DNA from: Solirubrobacterales bacterium
GTDB taxonomy: Bacteria; Actinomycetota; Thermoleophilia; Solirubrobacterales; 70-9
Assembly: GCA_020438395.1 (NCBI GenBank)
Contig: JAGQUR010000002.1
Location: forward strand, 1 to 34,139
DNA: 34,139 bases
Direction of reading: 5' to 3'
Position numbers and translations under genes: made by a program. Shown here piece after piece: positions 15,022 to 22,672 of the stretch. The notes under the pieces are model-generated. The model was given only the letters and a program-made list of their open reading frames with translations, ran no database searches and had not been told where the DNA came from. Every line of letters starts with the position of its first letter. Position 1 is the stretch's first letter.

Positions 15022-15634
15022 GCCCTCGGACCCGGCCGATCCGATCCTGATGGCGGGCTCGATCCTGGGGCTACGACTCTGGCGAACCGACTCCGCCTTC
15101 GAAACGCTGTTCTCCGGCATGACCGGTGCCCGGTGGCAGACGGACGGAAGGGCAACTTCCGCAACATGTATCAGGCACGACCGCGGGAGGCATCGTGCGC
15201 CCGGGAAGGATTGCTCCTGCGGTCTGTACGCCCACCACCCGAATCGTTTCCCTCCACAACTCAGCCTGCGGATCAGCCGGCCATATCCGCGGGTTGTGAT
15301 CGGACTGGTCGAGGCCTGGGGCAGGATCGAGCTGCACCGCCAGGGTTTCCGGGCCGAGTTCGCACGGCCCGTTGCCTTCGTCAACTACCGATGGAATCCG
15401 CCGGTAGGACTGGACGAAGAAACCCATCAGGAAGTCTTCCGGCGACACCGAACCATCTTTGAGTACCGGCTGGCGGAACTGGCCGAGCGTTGCGACGCGG
15501 AGATCATCGACCCAAATGAGGGCGACCGGCTCGGCGCCTGGATTCGCAATGATGGCCGTGCGATAAGTCCGGCCCTGCTGAGGGAACTGGTTCCCGAGCG
15601 ACCCCCACGTCGTCGTCGACCGCGACCGGGATGA
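15014..15634 (+). CDS. CxCGLYAxH family protein, paralog 1
   Basis: A 206-residue protein from GTG 15014. It contains the signature C52...APGKDC67-S-C69-GLYAHH, then VVIGLVEAWGRIELHRQGFRAEFARPVAF. Both parts recur in the next gene and, from memory, in uncharacterised actinobacterial proteins with (C)xCGLYA and WGxVxxHxxGxRAExAxP. The conserved cysteines and histidines suggest metal binding or a redox site. It overlaps the upstream gene by 8 nt and the next by 4 nt (ATGA). No transmembrane segment is visible. Function unknown. Confidence 0.75.
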   Translation: MPEPSDPADPILMAGSILGLRLWRTDSAFETLFSGMTGARWQTDGRATSATCIRHDRGRHRAPGKDCSCGLYAHHPNRFPPQLSLRISRPYPRVVIGLVEAWGRIELHRQGFRAEFARPVAFVNYRWNPPVGLDEETHQEVFRRHRTIFEYRLAELAERCDAEIIDPNEGDRLGAWIRNDGRAISPALLRELVPERPPRRRRPRPG

Positions 15635-16497
15635 GGCTCCGGCTCCGCAGAGGCCCCGGAAACCGGGAAGATCCTTACAAGGCGGAGCCGCCCTGTCTCG
15701 CAGGCACGGTCATCGGGGTGCGGGAATGGACCACCAACTTGTCCCTCAGTCGCCTCGGTCCGCTCACCGGTGGCCAGAGCTGGAGTTTCGACGGCACACC
15801 GACCAGGGCGAAGTGCGTGATTCACCCGATCGAGCACCAGGCGCCGGACCCGGATTGCGAATGCGGTCTCTACGCCCATCACCCCTGGACTTCTGCCGGG
15901 AAGTCACTGACCAATCCGGACCGTTACCCGGTCAACGGCGTGACCGGATTCGTCGTTGCCTGGGGGCACATCGAAGTTCATGCCCAGGGATTCAGGGCCG
16001 AGTACGCGAAACCGGCCGCGTTCTTTTTGGCCAACGGCGTAGATCACGGTTGGGCGGAGGACTACTTCGCCGAATACGAACTTTCGCTCAGAAGGCTCGC
16101 CGCCGAATCCGGCGCCGACCTGATCGACACCCGTGTCGAAGGCGCAGCCCAGGCCTGGCTGGAACAGCACCCGGGACAACTCCGTCCGGAGACGATCGAC
16201 CGGCTGCTTCCCGGAGTCCGGGTGGGACCGGTTCGCATCACCTCAGCTTCCCAGGTCATGGGCTGGGTCGAATCGGGAATCGTGCTGATGTTCAAGGGCA
16301 CCGGACGTCTGATTTACGGACTTCTGATGGCCGCCTCGATCACGATCCAGTTGCTCTGGTGGGGATTCATCCTCTACATGTTGATCGCATTCCTGACTGG
16401 ACTTGACCCGTTCCACCTGGGTTCCAGTCTCGGCCCGGACCCGGCCGATCCGGTCATCCGGCACCCCGAGGGCTGGCATCCTCCGATGGCGCAGTGA
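15631..16497 (+). CDS. CxCGLYAxH family protein, paralog 2, membrane-anchored
   Basis: A 288-residue protein coupled to paralog 1 by an ATGA overlap. Residues 20-135 repeat the family core: C62, APDPDC76-E-C78-GLYAHH, then GFVVAWGHIEVHAQGFRAEYAKPAAF. A helical segment follows, then a hydrophobic region (about residues 210-260, LIYGLLMAASITIQLLWWGFILYMLIAFLTG) that would span the membrane once or twice. The soluble paralog may therefore work with a membrane-bound partner. Function unknown. Confidence 0.75.
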   Translation: MRLRLRRGPGNREDPYKAEPPCLAGTVIGVREWTTNLSLSRLGPLTGGQSWSFDGTPTRAKCVIHPIEHQAPDPDCECGLYAHHPWTSAGKSLTNPDRYPVNGVTGFVVAWGHIEVHAQGFRAEYAKPAAFFLANGVDHGWAEDYFAEYELSLRRLAAESGADLIDTRVEGAAQAWLEQHPGQLRPETIDRLLPGVRVGPVRITSASQVMGWVESGIVLMFKGTGRLIYGLLMAASITIQLLWWGFILYMLIAFLTGLDPFHLGSSLGPDPADPVIRHPEGWHPPMAQ

Positions 16498-16514
16498 GTG
16501 CCGGGCTCCGAGGT

Positions 16515-17345
16515 CTAGGCGAAGCGCTCGTACAGGCCGGGGAGGATGCGGTTGAGGTGCTGGTACTCCTCCGAGCAGTGGACGAGGAGGGTGCGGCCGA
16601 CCTGGTCGGGGACCGCGACCTTCCTCACATACCGGTTGCTGACCAGGGACTGGATCGGTCCGGCCATCACCGAGGCCGGTCCGGGCAGACGGGGACGGAC
16701 CTTCTCGGCGATCCAGAAATGGCTGCGCAGACGGAGTCCGTCACCGTCTCGCAGGAAGACATGCGCCATGAAGGTGTGCTCGATGAGACGGTCTCCAACC
16801 CGGGCACAGACGATGGTCGCCACCGAATCGTCGTCGAGGTAGTCGTCGGTGAAGCCGAACTCCCGCGGGGAGGTGAAGTCGATCCGGATCGAGGCCGCCC
16901 CGTCGCCGACGTCCTCGACCGGGAAGTTGCTTACGCCCCAATACGGCTTCACTGCGGGCTGGGCTGCCGGCGCCCGACCATTGGCGAAGTGGGCGACCGG
17001 ATGCCACACCCGGTAGCGCTGGCTTCGCCTCGAATGCCAGTCGAACCACCACTCGATCATCTCCCGGCTCAGGTCCGGCATCGGGGTCTCGTTCGAGACC
17101 CTGACACTCAGGTCCTGCATCCGGGACCAGTAATGCGGGTTCTCGAGCGGTGCCGGGTCGCAGAGACGGTCCACCTCCCCCCGGGGCAGGGAAGACTCGG
17201 GCTCGAGCGGACCCGATTCGGCCGCGAGCAGGACCTCCAGCGGGGCCGGTTCGACCTTCAGACGGATCAGCTCCGCCAGGTACTCCTCCTCGCCCGGCTG
17301 CGGCCGCTCCTGTGGCAACGGCTTCAAACGGGCCTGCCCATCCAC
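16515..17345 (-). CDS. PhlG-like (DAPG hydrolase family) protein
   Basis: A 276-residue protein with hallmarks of the 2,4-diacetylphloroglucinol hydrolase family: EWWFDWHSRRSQRYRVWHPVAHF (H104, H115, H119), H190 and H195 in IEHTFMAHVF, H209 in RSHFW, and H256-E260-H263 in LLVHCSEEYQHLNRILPGLY. PhlG is a zinc enzyme that cleaves a C-C bond between an acetyl group and a phloroglucinol ring; which residues bind zinc here I cannot map exactly. The GTG start overlaps the flavin oxidase gene by 22 nt, so the two form one operon. The natural substrate may be another acylated phenol. Confidence 0.8.
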   Translation of the reverse strand: MDGQARLKPLPQERPQPGEEEYLAELIRLKVEPAPLEVLLAAESGPLEPESSLPRGEVDRLCDPAPLENPHYWSRMQDLSVRVSNETPMPDLSREMIEWWFDWHSRRSQRYRVWHPVAHFANGRAPAAQPAVKPYWGVSNFPVEDVGDGAASIRIDFTSPREFGFTDDYLDDDSVATIVCARVGDRLIEHTFMAHVFLRDGDGLRLRSHFWIAEKVRPRLPGPASVMAGPIQSLVSNRYVRKVAVPDQVGRTLLVHCSEEYQHLNRILPGLYERFA

Positions 17346-18646
17346 TCGTGGAAGAGGCCTTCGGGATCGCGGGCCCTCCGGACCCGGTCGAGCCGCTCCA
17401 GATTCTCTTCGCTCACGAAGCGGGCGGGGCGGCGGCCCAGATTCTCGTCGGCAAGCTGGATGCCACTGGCCAGGGATTCCATCGCTCCCATGTTGCCCGT
17501 AGCCCAGTCGATGTTGGCCCGGTCATCGGCCGGATCCTGCCAGACCGCGTAGAGGGCGATGTAGGTCTCGTCCTCGACCGAGTAGGCCATCTGCTGCCGG
17601 GCCGGGCTCGTCCCCCAGTTCATCCAGAGCATGTGCGACGGCGCCTCCGGGAGGGTCTCGGCGATCCGCCGGATGCCGGGCAGAAGCTCGGCGGCCGGCG
17701 CGTGGGTCCACATGTTGTCGACCGCGTAGCGGTGTTCGTCCGGGTAGGAGGCGTGGACGCCGGCGTAGAGGTCCTCGAGTCGGGCGGGGAAGTACGGCAT
17801 CGAGAGCTTCGCCCGGTCGGCAGCCGGGCAGGTCTCGAGCAGGGCGAGCGCCTCTCTTGCCTCGGGCTCCGAGGGAGCCAGGACCGGGGCCGTGACCACC
17901 ACTTCGGGCTCGCCCTGGTCGCGGTGGGTGAAGACCATCAGCTCCATCCAGCGCGGGATCCTCGGCCCGATCTCCTTCGCCCAAGTGAAGACTTCTTCGA
18001 GGGACTCGAGCGGGTAGGTGAAGATGCCGTTGGCGATCACCGGCGGCCGCGGATAGAGCTTCAGGTGGTAGCGGGTGACGACCGAGAAGAAGCCGGGCCC
18101 GGACCCCCGCGCCGCCCAGTAGAGATCCGGCTGGTTCTCCTCGCTGACCGTGATCAACTTGCCGTCGGGTGTCACCAGGTCGATCGCGACGACGCTCTGG
18201 CAGGCCGGTCCATGGACCCTCCCGTTCCAGCCGAAGCCGCCCTGGAGCAGGTAGCCGCCCAGCGCCACGCCGGGGCAGTGGCCGACCGGGAAGAAGAGGT
18301 CCAGCTTCTCCAGCTCGAGGTCGAGCTCGTTGCCGGGGCAGCCGGGCTGGACCGAGGCCCGCATCCCGGCCCCGTCGATTTCGAATTCGCGCATCGCGGA
18401 AAGGTCGAGCAGGAGGGTCCGGTCGCGGAGATGGTTGCCGGCCCAGCTGTGTCCGCCGGAGCGAACGCTCAGCTTCAGGCCCTTTTCCCGGGCGAGCCGA
18501 ACCGCCTCCACGCAATCGGTCTCGCTGGCTGCCCACACGATGATTTCCGGAAACCGGTCGGGGGCAAGCGCGTTCCAGACGGCTCCCCGCCGGGCTTGCT
18601 CGTAACCTGACTCACCTCTTGAGAAAACTTCCCCGTCAAAACCCAT
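17324..18646 (-). CDS. BBE-type FAD-linked oxidase
   Basis: A 440-residue flavoprotein of the PCMH/FAD_binding_4 class. SVRSGGHSW carries the histidine, and FPVGHCPGVALGGYLLQGGFG the cysteine, used for bicovalent FAD attachment in berberine-bridge-enzyme-like oxidases. The C-terminal BBE segment is divergent and lacks the usual NY motif. Such enzymes oxidise alcohols, sugars or phenolics with oxygen. ATG 18646 is preferred to the GTG 12 nt upstream because the latter overlaps the -10. It is co-transcribed with the PhlG-like gene and divergent from a TetR gene, which probably regulates both. Confidence 0.9.
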   Translation of the reverse strand: MGFDGEVFSRGESGYEQARRGAVWNALAPDRFPEIIVWAASETDCVEAVRLAREKGLKLSVRSGGHSWAGNHLRDRTLLLDLSAMREFEIDGAGMRASVQPGCPGNELDLELEKLDLFFPVGHCPGVALGGYLLQGGFGWNGRVHGPACQSVVAIDLVTPDGKLITVSEENQPDLYWAARGSGPGFFSVVTRYHLKLYPRPPVIANGIFTYPLESLEEVFTWAKEIGPRIPRWMELMVFTHRDQGEPEVVVTAPVLAPSEPEAREALALLETCPAADRAKLSMPYFPARLEDLYAGVHASYPDEHRYAVDNMWTHAPAAELLPGIRRIAETLPEAPSHMLWMNWGTSPARQQMAYSVEDETYIALYAVWQDPADDRANIDWATGNMGAMESLASGIQLADENLGRRPARFVSEENLERLDRVRRARDPEGLFHEWMGRPV

Positions 18647-18654
18647 GGCCCGGT

Positions 18655-18683
18655 ACACTACACCTGTAGTGACTCAACCTCAA
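18655..18683 (-). promoter_or_regulatory. Promoter of the oxidase-PhlG operon
   Basis: On the minus strand TTGAGG (18683-18678), a 17-bp spacer, and TAGTGT (18660-18655). The predicted transcription start is 2 nt before ATG 18646, a leaderless layout. The spacer contains most of the inverted-repeat operator. Confidence 0.6.
18656..18671. promoter_or_regulatory. TetR operator: perfect inverted repeat between divergent genes
   Basis: CACTACA-CC-TGTAGTG, 7-bp arms, no mismatch. It covers the probable GTG start of the TetR gene and overlaps both -10 elements: TACACT (18654-18659) for the TetR gene and TAGTGT (18660-18655) for the oxidase operon. Confidence 0.75.
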
Positions 18684-19250
18684 GCCAGGACCACCCGCCG
18701 CGACCAGGTCGCCGACGCCGCGTTGCGCGTACTCGGCGAGAGTGGCTCCCGTGCCCTCACCCACCGGGCCGTCGATTCGGCCGCCCGTGTTCCCCAGGGA
18801 ACCACCTCCAACTACTTTCGCACCCGCTCCTCCCTGCTCGAGGCAGCATTCGCCCGCCACGCCGAACTGGACACTCCGCCCGAAGCAGCCCTCGCCGGCG
18901 TCGCTGATCTCGAATTGAGCGACGAGGAAGCACTGGACATCCTGATGGTCGTCCTGGACCGACTGATGGACGACGCTTCCCGCGGCTTGCTCAAGGCCCG
19001 CTACGAGCTGGTGCTCGAGTCTTCTCGCGACAGGGATCTGCTCGAATCGTTCAAGTCCACCCGGGAGAAATTCCTCGCTCTGGCCGAGGCCCTGGTCAAA
19101 GCCCGGGGCTGCAGGACCCCGAGCGAGCACGGCAAGCAACTTCTCGTAGTGATGGACGGCGCCCTGCTGGACACCGTGCCCGGCGCGTCAACGGCACTGG
19201 ATCGCGACGGGATCCGGGACCTGCTGGCCCGCCAGCTCAAGACCTGCTGA
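18669..19250 (+). CDS. TetR-family repressor
   Basis: A 193-residue regulator from GTG 18669. The helix-turn-helix is clear: RDQVADAALRVLGESGSRALTHRAVDSAARVPQGTTSNYFRTRSSLLEAAF (about residues 12-60). The C-terminal helical domain would bind a ligand and dimerise. An in-frame ATG at 18645 would give 8 more residues, but a -10 (TACACT) lies between, which favours the GTG and a leaderless message. It is divergent from the oxidase-PhlG operon, with a perfect palindrome between them, so it probably represses that operon and itself. The inducer may be the substrate of those enzymes. Confidence 0.9.
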   Translation: MTQPQARTTRRDQVADAALRVLGESGSRALTHRAVDSAARVPQGTTSNYFRTRSSLLEAAFARHAELDTPPEAALAGVADLELSDEEALDILMVVLDRLMDDASRGLLKARYELVLESSRDRDLLESFKSTREKFLALAEALVKARGCRTPSEHGKQLLVVMDGALLDTVPGASTALDRDGIRDLLARQLKTC

Positions 19251-19278
19251 TCCCGACCGCCTGCGCGGGTCCGGGGCC

Positions 19279-19932
19279 CTATCGCATGCGGGCCAGGGTG
19301 AGGCCGTCGGCCATGCCCAACATCACCGAGTCGACCCGGTCGTCATCGACCAGCAGGTCGTTGAGTCCCTGCATCGCGGCCGTGCCCTCGTCCGGGTCGG
19401 CATCGAGGATTCTGCCGCCCATGAAGACGTTGTCGAAGGTGATCAGCCCGCCCGGGTGCATGCGCCTGAGCAGCTCTTCGTAGTAATCGGGATAGCCGGT
19501 CTTGTCGGCGTCGACGTAGGCGAAGTCGAAGGCCGGTTCCTCCGGCAGGGAGCGGATCGTTTCGATCGCGGGTCCGACCTTGATCTCAACCTTCTCTCCC
19601 ACTCCGGCCCGGTCCAGGTTCCGGCGGGAGATCGCGGCCCGCTCGGGGTCGAGTTCGCAGCAGAGCAGCGAGCCGTCATCGGCCAGTCCACGGGCGATGC
19701 GGATCGCCCCGTAACCGGTGAAGGTGCCGACCTCGATCGCCCGCCGGCCTGGCCCGAGCCGGACCAGCATCTCCAGGAACGCGGCCTGCTCGGGAGCCGT
19801 CTGCATGATCTTGACGTCACCCATCGCCGCGGTCTCGTCCTCGACCAGGCGCAGGGCCTCGTCGCGCCCGCTCGCGTGCCCGCGGATGTATTCGGCCAAC
19901 TGTGCGTCGATTCGGGTCGGTTCGATTGACAT
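19279..19932 (-). CDS. SAM-dependent O-methyltransferase
   Basis: A 217-residue class I methyltransferase of the catechol/caffeoyl-CoA O-methyltransferase family. Motif I is AIEVGTFTGYGAIRIA, followed by an acidic ELDPERAA, then FDFAYVDADKTGYPDYYEELLRRMHPGGLITFDNVFMGG with metal-binding aspartates (VDADK and DN). The substrate is probably a catechol-like phenolic. It is convergent with the TetR gene, 28 bp away, and has its own promoter. A link to the phenolic chemistry of the neighbouring PhlG-oxidase pair is possible but not shown. Confidence 0.9.
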   Translation of the reverse strand: MSIEPTRIDAQLAEYIRGHASGRDEALRLVEDETAAMGDVKIMQTAPEQAAFLEMLVRLGPGRRAIEVGTFTGYGAIRIARGLADDGSLLCCELDPERAAISRRNLDRAGVGEKVEIKVGPAIETIRSLPEEPAFDFAYVDADKTGYPDYYEELLRRMHPGGLITFDNVFMGGRILDADPDEGTAAMQGLNDLLVDDDRVDSVMLGMADGLTLARMR

Positions 19933-19938
19933 GCCCCA

Positions 19939-19944
19939 AACCTA
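19939..19944 (-). promoter_or_regulatory. -10 element TAGGTT, leaderless layout
   Basis: On the minus strand TAGGTT ends 6 nt before ATG 19932 of the methyltransferase gene. No ribosome site is present. Confidence 0.45.
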
Positions 19945-20035
19945 CCCTGCCGGAACACCCGGCCCAGAAGGGGCAAGTTCCCGGCGGTCGAGCCTTTATG
20001 AAACCTGGCAATCCTTCGTCTGTGCAGACCGGTGT

Positions 20036-20064
20036 TTGGCGTGGCGCCATTTTGGCGCTACCCT
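20036..20064 (+). promoter_or_regulatory. Promoter of the second VapBC pair
   Basis: TTGGCG (20036-20041), 17-bp spacer, TACCCT (20059-20064), then 6 nt to ATG 20071. TTTGGCG occurs twice (20035-20041 and 20051-20057) and the palindrome TGGCGCCA lies between, so this is also a candidate antitoxin-binding site. Confidence 0.5.
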
Positions 20065-20070
20065 CCGACC

Positions 20071-20298
20071 ATGCCGTCGATCCAGGTCAAAAATGTGCCG
20101 GAAGAAGTTCACCGCGCTCTTCAGGAGAGGGCCAGGGCGTCCGGGCAATCGCTTCAGGAGTTTCTTCAGGGCGAACTTCGAAGGATCGCCGACCGGGCGA
20201 CACTCGACCAGATATTCAAGGAAGCGCAGCGAGAAGGTGGCACCTTCACGTTCGACGAGGTGATCGAGGCGATTCACGCCGAAAGGAAGGGCGATTGA
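20071..20298 (+). CDS. VapB/FitA-like ribbon-helix-helix antitoxin
   Basis: A 75-residue protein. MPSIQVKNVPEEVHRALQERARASGQSLQEFLQGEL is a typical ribbon-helix-helix domain of FitA/VapB antitoxins; the C-terminal half (ATLDQIFKEA, then FTFDEVIEAIHAERKGD) would wrap the toxin. The ATG at 20071 is chosen from the domain start and the promoter spacing. It overlaps the toxin start in a TTGA arrangement. It is unrelated at close range to the antitoxin at 14425-14655. Confidence 0.88.
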   Translation: MPSIQVKNVPEEVHRALQERARASGQSLQEFLQGELRRIADRATLDQIFKEAQREGGTFTFDEVIEAIHAERKGD

Positions 20299-20687
20299 TC
20301 GTCGTTGACGCCTCCGTACTTGTACCGGCGCTGGCCGAGACGGGTGAGAGCGGGAACCTGGTTCGAGAGCGAATCAGGGGCGAGTCCCTTTGTGGACCCG
20401 AGCTGATCGACGTGGAAATTGCTTCGGCCCTCAAGCGGCTTGAGCGCTCAGGGCACCTGGATAGTGCGGTGGCGAACGGTCGAATCTCGAGATTGAGGCA
20501 CTTGCCTCTCGAGCGTTTTCCCCACTGGCCGCTTCTGGAACGGATCTGGAATCTGCGACATAACCTCTCCACGTATGACGCTTCATACGTGGCGCTGGCC
20601 GAAATGCTTGGCGTTCCCCTGGTGACGGCGGATGTCTCGGTTGGAAAGGCTCCCGGCATCCGGTGTGAAGTCGATCTGATCGGCTGA
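20295..20687 (+). CDS. PIN-domain toxin (VapC)
   Basis: A 130-residue PIN-domain protein from TTG 20295, which overlaps the antitoxin stop. The quartet is D5 (IVVDASVLVPAL), E41 (LIDVEIASALKRL), D95 (STYDASYVALAE) and D113 (TADVSVG). Together with the VapB-like partner it forms a standard VapBC operon; the toxin is a probable site-specific RNase. The frame extends left of the TTG only as non-coding sequence. Confidence 0.9.
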   Translation: MIVVDASVLVPALAETGESGNLVRERIRGESLCGPELIDVEIASALKRLERSGHLDSAVANGRISRLRHLPLERFPHWPLLERIWNLRHNLSTYDASYVALAEMLGVPLVTADVSVGKAPGIRCEVDLIG

Positions 20688-20707
20688 TCGGGACGATTCC
20701 CATAAGT

Positions 20708-20727
20708 TGACGTGCGTCAGCTATTAT
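20708..20727 (+). promoter_or_regulatory. Palindrome and -10 before a secreted protein gene
   Basis: TGACG-TG-CGTCA at 20708-20719 is a perfect 5-bp inverted repeat, and TATTAT (20722-20727) follows as a -10. The nearest TTGACG is too close to be its -35, so the palindrome may be an activator or repressor site. Confidence 0.35.
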
Positions 20728-20758
20728 GTTCGGAGTCCGTCGAGGGAAGGAGACGAAG

Positions 20759-21499
20759 GTGAAGAAGTTCATTGCATTTCTGGTGGCTGCCACAGCCGTG
20801 ATCGCGTTGGCGCCCCAGCTGGCGTCGGCCAAGACCGGGACCCTGACCGGGCTCTACAACACGCGTTACTGCGAGATCTTTACGGTGACCCGGCCCGACC
20901 CGCCGAACTACCAGGTTGACGTCTACAACACGGTCGGCCTCAACGACTGCCCGGCCGACCAGTGGGCCGCGGTCGACTTCGACGAGGTCAAGGCCCAGGC
21001 CGGATCGCTCGCCGCCGTCGCGAACGGGCCCCGTCGCTGGCTGATCGACACCATCGCCGGCGGCAAGGCCGGTGACCCGCTCACCCTCGGCGGCCTCGAA
21101 GTTCGGCACGTCGGTGTGCTCTCCGTGCCCAGCCTTTCCCCCGATCCCTACACGGAGCTGAAGATAGCCCGGACCACCACCTGGGTCTACAACAGGGGCC
21201 GGAAGATCCACTGGATCGTCTCGCCGCAAGGCAGGAAGTACGCGCTGCAGGCCTACACCACCAACTTCGACAAGACCTTGCGGGCGAATAATCTCGACCG
21301 GATGGACAAGAACCCGGGCATGGCCCTCCCCGACGGCTGGAAATACCGGACCATCAGGCTGAAGAAGCAGCTGCGGCTGAAGGCACCCGGCATCGCCACG
21401 ATCATGCGCGACGGACTCGGCGGCACCTACCAGAAGTTCAAGTGGCCGAAGAACTTCTTCAAGAAGCCCGTCAAGAAGAAAAAGACCAAGCGCCACTAG
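20759..21499 (+). CDS. Secreted protein of unknown function, basic C-terminus
   Basis: A 246-residue protein from GTG 20759, with AAGGAG 6 nt upstream. A signal peptide (KKFIAFLVAATAVIALAPQLASA) is followed by a mature domain with two cysteines (RYCEIF and NDCPADQW) and many Tyr/Trp residues. The C-terminus is strongly basic (KKPVKKKKTKRH). The domain is not recognised. Its TAG stop shares CTAG (21496-21499) with the convergent TfoX-like gene. Confidence 0.75.
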   Translation: MKKFIAFLVAATAVIALAPQLASAKTGTLTGLYNTRYCEIFTVTRPDPPNYQVDVYNTVGLNDCPADQWAAVDFDEVKAQAGSLAAVANGPRRWLIDTIAGGKAGDPLTLGGLEVRHVGVLSVPSLSPDPYTELKIARTTTWVYNRGRKIHWIVSPQGRKYALQAYTTNFDKTLRANNLDRMDKNPGMALPDGWKYRTIRLKKQLRLKAPGIATIMRDGLGGTYQKFKWPKNFFKKPVKKKKTKRH

Positions 21500-21819
21500 G
21501 ACGCGGCGGCCGCGGCAGCGATGCCGCGGTCGATCCACTCCTGCATGTCCCGGTCGGAATCTAGCCGACCGGGAGCGACATGCAGCCAGCCGTCCATCGG
21601 CCGGCCCCGCATCTCCATCCGCTCTACGCCCTCGAGCTCACATAGATGGTCTGACTCGGAAGGGTCCACCCGGACCAGTGCTCCGCCCCGGCTCGAAGCG
21701 GCGATCGCCATCTTTCCGCCGACCATGAAGCCGACCCCGCCGAACATCTTCTTCTCGACCGGATCGTGTTCGTCGAGCAGGGCCCGGATCCGGTCGGCCA
21801 GTTCCTCGTCGTAGGGCAC
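21496..21819 (-). CDS. TfoX N-terminal domain protein
   Basis: A 107-residue protein. PYDEELADRIRALLDEHDPVEKKMFGGVGFMVGGKMAIAAS matches the TfoX_N fold, a small domain found alone in many actinobacteria, where its role is unknown (the name comes from a competence regulator). GTG 21819 is preferred because it begins the conserved domain and leaves 31 bp after the upstream gene; an earlier start at 21867 would overlap that gene. Confidence 0.85.
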   Translation of the reverse strand: MPYDEELADRIRALLDEHDPVEKKMFGGVGFMVGGKMAIAASSRGGALVRVDPSESDHLCELEGVERMEMRGRPMDGWLHVAPGRLDSDRDMQEWIDRGIAAAAAAS

Positions 21820-21850
21820 CGTCAGGTCCAGGTTCGGCGAACGCCCCGGT

Positions 21851-22672
21851 CTAGCCGACCGGAACACCCTGCTTCGACTTGCGGTTCAGCCTCTTGATCG
21901 TGACCGCGAAGTCGCCGTCGATCACGCAGTCGCCGTCTTCCATATCGGTGGTGTCGGTCGGGAATTTCTTGCCGCGGTAGACAACCGGTCTGGCGCAGGT
22001 TCCGCCAACCCGGATCGTCCGGATCAGGCTCTTCTTCACCCCGAGGGTGTGAAGCTGGCCGACCCTGATGTCCAGGGGCAGGACGATGCTGGTCCACGGG
22101 CTGCTCAACGAACCGACCTGCGAACCGGTCGGGGTGGCTTTGCTGGGCAGGCCCCAGATGCAGCTCAGGTCCTGTATGCCTTCGCCCTTGCGACCGATCC
22201 CGATCGACACCCGCTTCGGGCCATTGGGGCGCGCATCCGGCTGCAGCCCGGCAACTCCCTTGACCGTGAAACCGTTGCAATCCGGCTTGTCGAGCTCGAC
22301 CGGTTCATCCGGCAGGCAGTAGTTGGACTCTTCGTAGCTGGCCAGTTCATGGTCGTTGTTGACGCTGCCTGGGTCCGCCACCGAAGTGCTTCGGACCTGC
22401 TGCTTCTTGTAGGTCTCGATCAGCATGTTGCCGCGGATGTTGACGTCGGTCTTTTCCTCCAGTGTCCAGCGCTGACCGGGCTGACAGGCATGAAAGGTGT
22501 CGTGCTGACTGGTCAGGGTGACCCCGCCGGCGACGTGAACCATCGCCTTGTAGGTGAGCAGGGTCGGAACGCCGTGCTTCTTCTTGCCGGCCTCGACCCC
22601 GGCCGGCAGCATAAGCGCCAATCCCAGAATCGCCACGATCCCGATCGAAACGGCCCCGCCCGGTGTTTTCAT
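21851..22672 (-). CDS. Secreted protein of unknown function
   Basis: A 273-residue protein with a signal peptide (GAVSIGIVAILGLALMLPAGVEAG). The mature part has six or so cysteines (HACQPGQRW, SNYCLPDE, DCNGF, LSCIWG, GTCARP, GDCVID), suggesting disulfides, and a basic C-terminus. It overlaps the upstream beta-propeller gene by 4 nt (ATGA), so the two are co-translated. I do not recognise the domain. Confidence 0.75.
   Translation of the reverse strand: MKTPGGAVSIGIVAILGLALMLPAGVEAGKKKHGVPTLLTYKAMVHVAGGVTLTSQHDTFHACQPGQRWTLEEKTDVNIRGNMLIETYKKQQVRSTSVADPGSVNNDHELASYEESNYCLPDEPVELDKPDCNGFTVKGVAGLQPDARPNGPKRVSIGIGRKGEGIQDLSCIWGLPSKATPTGSQVGSLSSPWTSIVLPLDIRVGQLHTLGVKKSLIRTIRVGGTCARPVVYRGKKFPTDTTDMEDGDCVIDGDFAVTIKRLNRKSKQGVPVG

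Noticed and set aside
17150..18610. A 486-residue plus-strand open frame
   Set aside because: It is antisense to the BBE-type oxidase, which carries the conserved FAD-linking His and Cys.
20707..20727. TTGACG and TATTAT as a -35/-10 pair
   Set aside because: The spacer would be only 9 bp; TTGACG is better read as part of the palindrome TGACG-TG-CGTCA.
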